Of a stretch of 64,000 nucleotides of DNA, positions 58,064 through 64,000 are shown piece after piece. The notes beneath the pieces were generated by a model that saw only the letters and a program-made list of their open reading frames with translations, was not told the origin of the DNA and ran no database searches. Source of the DNA: Bromus sterilis (Eukaryota > Streptophyta > Magnoliopsida > Poales > Poaceae); NCBI GenBank assembly GCA_950022295.1, contig OX465601.1, positions 110,689,501 through 110,753,500 on the forward strand. The letters are read 5' to 3'. Position 1 is the first letter of the stretch. Every line of letters starts with the position of its first letter. The translations under genes and the position numbers were made by a program.

Positions 58064-58310
58064 TCTTGAGTCTATGCTCGATTGCAAGCAGTCGAACATA
58101 GCCTCGGGGGCTACTCCCATCGAGAGCGCTGACGCGCACCCGACGAGCACTACTCGCGCAGCTGACAAGAACGATGGGGTTAGCTTAAAAACAAATTGAG
58201 CCTATGCCCGACTCTACGAGTTGCACATAGCCTCGGGGGTACTCCCATCGGGAGTGCTGACGCGCACCCGACGACCGCTGCTCGCACATCCTACAAGAAG
58301 ACGAACTCAA
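58064..58310 (+). repeat. R5 129-bp duplicated block
   Basis: Two units with catagcctcgggggctactc at 58097 and 58226, each followed by gctgacgcgcacccgacga. A purine tract (aatcgggggc) and the 3' LTR follow at 58467. Confidence 0.75.
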
Positions 58311-58466
58311 CTGCAGTTTTGATGCTTCATCCAAATACTCCCAACGGGAGCATATTCACAACATCTTCGACTGTTCATCAGCAAATGATCGACACACACT
58401 ACGGCGGCTACTGCAGATTCGAGTCCATGCGCGACTCTTCGAGTCCCCCAGGCAATCGGGGGCTAC

Positions 58467-59048
58467 TGACGAGGGGGTGACCCCCACGACTCCTCACCGT
58501 GAGGATACCTGGTGAGTGTCAAGACTGGCGGCCCACTAGAAGACTCGCGAACCGACGTGAAGACCAAGACTTGAGGCGCAAGACAAGGACTCCTACTCGT
58601 AGTTGACTAGGACTCATGTAAACACCTACCTGGCTATCTATATAAAGCGAGGCAGGGGCACCTCTTTAGACGGCCCACAACTCATCTCAACCCCCACGCA
58701 TAGAACTAGACAAATCTCTCTCCACTAAAGCCCTCGCGGCACCTCTATACATCATTATCAATACAAGATCAGACAAGCATCATGTAGGGTTTTCCATCCG
58801 GGGGCCTGAAGCTGGGTAAATCGTGCCCCATGTGTCACTTGTCCGCCGTTCGAGACATCCAATATCCGAACTACTCTCCTAGCCTTGTGAGAACTCGCCT
58901 TAGCCCCCCTTGTAATGGCCCCCTCACGCAATAATATCGAGAAGGAAGTGCTTCTCCTGTTAGCCGACGAGTATCGTCCAACCTGTTCGTTCTCTACGAC
59001 TAACCCAGGGTCCCTGACCATGGGATTTTCCGAGGCAGATCCTCATCA
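58467..59048 (+). repeat. R5 3' LTR (582 bp)
   Basis: Matches the 5' LTR for about 370 bases, including the TATA box at 58639-58646. It then has a different 200-base stretch before the common end ccgaggcagatcctcatca. Confidence 0.88.
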
Positions 59049-59053
59049 AGTAT

Positions 59054-59690
59054 AGAGTCATGCCCTTTGGCCTCACTAATGCTCCAACTACATTCCAAAC
59101 ACTCATGAATGCTATCCTGTCAGATTTTCTCCGAAAGTTTGTCGTGGTGTTCTTTGACGATATATTGATTTACATCAAATCTTTACAAGAACACAAACTA
59201 CACTTGGCTCGGGTCTTGAAACTCCTTCAAGAGCATCATCTGCATGCAAAATTATCCAAATGCACATTTGGCCAGCCCCAAATTGAGTATTTGGGTCACA
59301 TAATCCAGAAGGATGGGGGTGGCAACTGATCCTGTAAAGATCAAGGCAGTCAGGGAGTGGCCTATCCCTAAAAATGTCACTGAACTCAGAATTTCCTTGG
59401 GTCTTAGTGGATATTACAGAAGATTTATTCGGGTATATGGCCTCACTTGTAGACCACTCTTTAATGCATTAAGAAAGGATGATTTTCAATGGGAAAAGGA
59501 CCAAGCATTTGTATTTGAGGAGATCAAGTAGAAACTCACTAATTCCCCTGTACTAGCACTGCCTGACTTCACAAAAACTTTTGTCTTAAAAGCTGATGCC
59601 AGTGGATATGGATTGGGAGCTGTCCTTATGCAAGATGGAAGACCTATTTCCTATTTTAGTAAAGTCGTAGGCCCTAAAGATGCAGCTAAT
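59054..59690 (+). pseudogene. pol: R3 RT C-terminal part and RNase H start
   Basis: MPFGLTNAPTTFQTLMNAIL, then the catalytic VFFDDILIYI (59150-59161, both Asp present), CTFGQPQIEYLGHII, SLGLSGYYRRFI, and the RNase H opening LKADASGYGLGAVLMQ. There is a frame change near 59315 (a G run in ggatgggggtgg) and a TAG at 59529-59531. Homology stops after VVGPKDAA near 59690. Integrase and the 3' LTR are missing. Confidence 0.88.
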
Positions 59691-60251
59691 GGCTTCTCGC
59701 CCCTCGTTGGTTACCCCAAGTGGAAGGTTGAGATGTAGCACAACAGCAAGTTTCCCTCAGTGAGGATACCAAGGTTTATGTCTCCAGTAGGACTCCGACA
59801 ACGGCAAGCAGGTGACAAGGTGCTAGAAATTGATAGCGCGAGAGTTGACGTGGACCTGCACAAAGCAACAGATAACTTTTCTCCCAATGAGTACAAAGAG
59901 TTTGTCAATCTCTCTGGTCTTGTTGTTTACAAAGGGTCAAACACAAGGGATAAAAGGGTAATGATAACTGCAACGATAAAGTAAAACAGGAAGTAAATTG
60001 AGGGTGTAAACAGTGGTGGAAATATGGACCGGGGTCCCATGAAGTTCACTACTGATGTCTCTCTCCCAAAAGATGATAAACAACTATGCAAGGTAAACAA
60101 ATTATAGCTGGGCAATTGACAGGATTACGGACGCAAACCAATGCTAACTATGCTACAAAAGAAAGGAGAGGCTCAAAAGCATGGGCGGTACGCCAAGATA
60201 AGTAGACCAAAATCCATCTGCATCTACTACTAATCATCCACCTTGAGATAT
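59691..60251. repeat. Unassigned dispersed repeat fragment
   Basis: Sequence unrelated to R3 pol. Phrases such as agcaagtttccctcagtgagg and atggaccggggtcc are familiar from Triticeae repeats, but I cannot assign the family. No gene. Its left border is the R3 truncation point and its right border is an R2-family LTR. Confidence 0.45.
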
Positions 60252-63200
60252 TGTAAGGCCCGATATGCGGAATTGTTCCAGATCTAGATGTTTCCATCCA
60301 GATCCGGGGACGAAGCACATATCGGTCCCACCGCGACATATGACGTACCCATATGCCCCGGATTTCCAACATGCTATCACAACATTACAGATACAAGATA
60401 CAACATCTCATACAATCGGCATACAACTGCCTTAATACAATACAACAGCGGAAGATATATGTCTGAGTACAGACTACAATCAAATGCCTAGTGGCAAAGA
60501 GAAAAACATCGATCCCCATAACCACACGGGTCCAGGCCCTCCGCCGGGATCCACCTAACTAGTCGTCGTCGAGTCTCCACGTGAAACGTCTATCACCATA
60601 CCTGTTGTCGATCAAGAACCCTGAAAAGAGTTTGGGGGTAGTATCATGAGTACAGAGGTACTCAACATCCAACTGTAGTGGTCATCTGACCCAGCAAGGA
60701 CTTCATCACTCGTCATTCTAGGACAACTAGTAGTTTATGGTAAGGAAGGGGTAAGTGGTGAGGTTGCTGCCACACTAGCAATTATGAAGTGGCTAACGAT
60801 CTAGAGAGGAAGATAAGAAGCTAAACATTCGATGAGGAATCGCCTCCAACAAGTCTTGCTACCAACTACTTACGCAAGCATAACACCTATCCTATCCTTA
60901 TCCTCCTCTTCGCATCCCGACGAAGAAGAATCAGTCAAGGAACACACACTCGTTGATCAAGTTATTTAAAATTATCTCAACTGTTGTTGTCTATGAACAA
61001 GGAGTAGGTCTCAAGTCATCCATAACCGTGGACACGACTTCTCGAAAAGATTTAACCCTGCATGGGTGTACCAACTGCCCATTACAAGGTTCCGCACGCA
61101 CGTCCATCTCTCTCAGTTGCTACCCATCACATGCAACCATTTTATGATTTAGTTCCAAGAGATCCGAAACGACAGGTCCCTCTAACTAACAACGAACAAA
61201 TCCGGGTGGCCCCCGGTGAGTCGACGTCCATCTCAGGAGCCGGCCGCGCTCTCGATCTAGTCTCTACCATTTGTCGCAGGTTTGGATAGCCGGTTAATCA
61301 CACATGGGACACCGGGTCCTCAGCCGGGCAAGGTGGGCCAGCAAGGGAACTAAGTCCTCACTGGTCCAGGTTGGTTTGTAAACAACTGGCGGCCGACCAG
61401 CACACACACGGTTTCAAATGGTAAATCAGCTTGGGCCACCACTAGAAATGTTTGAAGCTAGGTAGGTAAGAAAAGGGGACCCCATAAAATCCCACACGCG
61501 TTTAGGCACACTCAGTCTCAAAACCAATACCCGGAACTCGGATCCTAGGTGACTCGAATGGAACAAAGCGTTGGGGCGGGATAGCCTAGACCTTCCATCC
61601 TTCGTCGAATATAGTCAACATTTATAATAATCAGATCATCAACAACAATATAATAATGTGATATCCCAAACAAAGGAGTAACAGGGTAACATCGTAGCAT
61701 CCTAAGCATGCATACTAAGACAGGGCTGAGCAACGAGCAATAGTAACATAGCAGTACAAGGTTTGCTGGGAGGGGACATGGTTGTATCGGTTTGAAAGAG
61801 GCTGTAAACATGTGGTAGGATCAAACACCGAACCTATCCTAGACTAGCATGAAAACCGCTGGTTGAAATAGAATGGATCATAAGTAACACATAGTCCTTG
61901 CCTGTTGATAAGTCGGGTTCCGAAGGTGTAGTTGATCGCAAGATCGCACCGTCTCTGAGAGGTACCCGCGGAAGCACACAAGAGGATAAACACTGGAAAG
62001 CAACCAACGAGTAAGCATCTATTACTACGAAGCAAACACGAGCAAGAATCAACAAGAAGGCAGCACGAGACATCGCACCTACCGTCGAGAGCGGTTACTA
62101 AGAGGCTAATTGGAGTACTCGTCACACACGACGATACCGCACGTTTGGAAAGGTTCGAGTTGCTTAACTACATGTGATCAACAAAGGTTGTTAACATGGC
62201 ATGTCACTCAAGCATGGAATATCACACAATCATGGCAAGAGGTGAAGCATAAATAAACTACCTAAGCTAGTCAATTTAAGTGGGGTGAAATCCTAGACAT
62301 GGCAAACTATTGCGGACCCCACGATAAAATTAGAAATTGGTACTGTTTTTCCCTAAACAATATTTTATTATTTTATTAGCAAGCAATAGCAGCATAAACA
62401 CAATCTACCCAAAATTCTAGTCAAGTTACATATAAGAAACATTTTAATCGGAGCAACGGTTAAAAAGTTATTGCAATTACAGTTTACAGTGGCAAGCAGT
62501 TGTAATTAGCAGGTCAACAACATGTAAACAAAGTCAAACATGGCAACAGACAACATTTTAATAATCTACACAAAAAACTAAGCAATTTACATGTTTAACG
62601 CGTTGCGATCCGAGCCACGGTTAAAAAGATAATCGCGTCGCAAAAAAAACTACACAATCTGCCAAATAACAGATAAAAGAAAAAAAAATAACAGAAAAAA
62701 AGAGCCTCACCCCTAGCTGGGCTCGGCCCAACAGCTAGAAATAAATAAAATAAATAAAAAAAGGGGGCGAGCTCACCTTGGGCCGAGGCCCATCTGGCCG
62801 GGAGGAGGCGCCTGGGCCGCGCGCTGGGCTGGGCCGCCTGTCCAGCTGGAGCGTTGGGCCTCGCGAGGGGGGCCACGGCTGGCTCCTGGGTGGCACGATC
62901 GTTGGGGGAAACTCCAGAGCGGAGCTTGTCGTGCCCATGGCGACGCCAGCCACCGGAGGTGAGGCTGGGCGGCCAGGAGCGGGACGGGCGCTGTGAAGGT
63001 GGGGCACGACGGATCCGGCGGGGTCTTGGGCTCGGGAGGCCGGAGCCAAGGCGAGTTCCTATTCCCGGGCGGCGCGGGTGAGCTCCATCCATGGAGAGGC
63101 GACGCCGGCAGGCGGTTCGGGCCTCCACGGCGGCCAGGGGAGGGGCGCGAGGTGCAGAGGAGGCCGGACGCGACCGCGGGACTGAGGGGGTGCCGGATCC

Positions 63201-64000
63201 GGCAGGCGGCGAGCATAAGGGGACGACGTGACGAGCTTCATCTTGAGGCGTCCATGGCGGCACCTCACGGGCAAAGAGAAGAGAGGGAAGTTAGAGGGAG
63301 AGGGAGAAGAGAGGAAGAGGGAGAGGAGGAGGAGGACCTGAGGGAGCGGGGGCGCGGCTGCCAGATTTGCGGGGCTCGCCGGCAGCGGGCGGCTGCCTGC
63401 CGGAGTGGAGGCGGCTCGGGCGGTGGGCTTGCCCACGGGCGGCGCGGATGGAGGAGAGAGAAGGGTGGGAGGAGAGAGGAGACCGGTTCCTGGCCGTCAG
63501 ATCGGAAGATTTGACGGTCCAGATCGCTCAAGGGGGAATTCCAGATCTGCTTGGGCTAGGTTGCGAAAATTGGGGGCAATCAGGAGGGGGTGGCTGCAAT
63601 TTTGGCTCAGGGAAACCCTAGAAAGGGGTGGGAGTGAGGTGGTCTTTATATAGCCCAGGTGGCTGCCAGTTTGCAAAAACATCCCCGGTTTTCCTTGCGC
63701 GCACGCGGTGTTTACGTTTCTGACCGCCGGGGGTCCGCAGTACCTCCGATTCGGGTAAAACTTTGAACTGCGCGATCAGCGCGTCGAGCCGGCGGCGTTC
63801 ACCTAGCCCTGGAACCGTTCCGAGAACACTTTCCGGTGCGCTATAAAAATAACCCGTTTAATTATTAAATGGGGTTTTTCGTTCCGTTGGCATCAGCTGG
63901 TCTCGTGCGGTTTTCGCGACGGTGATCGGGTGAAACCCGGTGTCACAAAGGTCGAGTGTCAGGGTGGCAAGGGTCGGTCTCCGTCCGATACGAGATAAGA
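60252..64000 (-). repeat. Reverse R2-family LTR (cut by window end)
   Basis: On the minus strand it matches the R2 3' LTR from its end (tgtaaggcccgatat at 60252) to about 120 bases short of its start. TATA box on the minus strand at 63645-63652. It has a GC-rich leader and scattered differences, so it is a different insertion from R2. It may be a solo LTR or the 3' LTR of an element continuing to the right. Frames here (for example 62595-63514) are compositional. Confidence 0.9.

Larger units (their letters stand above)
55792..59048 (+). mobile_element. R5: small non-autonomous LTR retrotransposon
   Basis: LTRs 55792-56268 and 58467-59048 start tgacgaggggg and end cctcatca. The TSD is agtat. 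The 2.2-kb internal region has no gag or pol. It holds three kinds of short tandem repeat. The cggggcgtctgtgggaac just after the 5' LTR resembles the PBS style of Tat-lineage gypsy elements (inference). The two LTRs diverge strongly in their last 200 bases. Confidence 0.9.
21752..59690 (+). mobile_element. R3: Reina-like chromovirus, in four pieces
   Basis: This is the oldest layer of the right half. The pieces are 21752-23181, 43728-45356, 55523-55791 and 59054-59690. They join cleanly when R2 (TSD tacac), R4 (gttat) and R5 (agtat) are removed. Order: short LTR, iMet-type PBS, gag with a CREPWVPGH zinc knuckle, protease (ALVDSGST), RT, start of RNase H. The short LTR and this zinc-knuckle style suggest the Reina lineage. 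The element breaks off near 59690 without integrase or a 3' LTR. Several stops are present. Confidence 0.75.

Noticed and set aside
62595..63531. Long frames (up to 222 codons) near the right window end
   Set aside because: They lie in the same GC-rich leader of an R2-family LTR in reverse and share no conserved frame with the other LTR copies.
1..64000. tRNA, rRNA and other RNA genes
   Set aside because: No cloverleaf-like or ribosomal sequences were noticed. tRNA matches are limited to primer-binding sites. A covariance-model scan was not possible here.

Overview
This is repeat-dominated plant nuclear DNA. Long-LTR gypsy elements, a BARE/Angela-type copia element (LTR starting TGTTGGGAATGTGCCCTAGA), Athila-type elements primed from tRNA-Asp, TATA boxes of the form tatataaa, and deep nesting all point to a large-genome grass of the wheat/barley tribe (Triticeae). 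Lineage names come from motif recognition, not from a database search. Almost every open reading frame is retroelement coding sequence or an accidental frame in a GC-rich LTR. The only host-gene sequence recognised is a broken copy of the kinetochore gene NUF2.

Left part (1-21751). A reverse-strand long LTR (R0, 1-692 and 17097-18943) interrupts the NUF2 copy. R0 is itself split by R1 (693-17091), a full-length Tekay-type chromovirus with 4.7-kb LTRs, TSD ctgaa, and gag-pol with several stops and lost catalytic residues. The R1 3' LTR carries a BARE/Angela-type solo LTR (11260-13017, TSD tatct). The NUF2 copy (18944-20235, minus strand) is intronless for about 334 codons. It holds a PIF/Harbinger-type MITE in its coding frame (19046-19330, TSD tta) and a hAT-type element just upstream of its start (20293-21139, TSD gattttcc).

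Right part (21752-64000). The base layer is R3, a Reina-like short-LTR chromovirus cut into four pieces by three insertions with readable 5-bp TSDs: R2 (23182-43722, tacac), R4 (45357-55517, minus strand, Athila type, gttat) and R5 (55792-59048, small and non-autonomous, agtat). Removing the insertions restores a gag-PR-RT-RNase H reading order that breaks off near 59690. A short unassigned repeat (59691-60251) follows, then a reverse R2-family LTR (60252-64000, cut by the window edge).

The most unusual object lies in the R2 5' LTR: a 14.9-kb near-perfect palindrome (24283-39175). Two copies of one non-autonomous BARE/Angela-type element are joined tail-to-tail inside their 3' LTRs, with only a few bases between the arms. 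Both outer 5' LTR promoters point inward, so a transcript from either side would fold into a multi-kilobase hairpin. About 2.5 kb of the R2 LTR is missing at the site and the outer flanks do not match, which suggests two opposite insertions followed by a deletion that fused them. The internal domain is an eroded copia polyprotein, including a tandem array whose units each read Y-V-x-D-I, and both arms share it.

A second observation is that the R1 LTR contains two coding-like segments that join in frame across a predicted GC-AG intron. A similar segment ending in a GC-type donor is present in R0.
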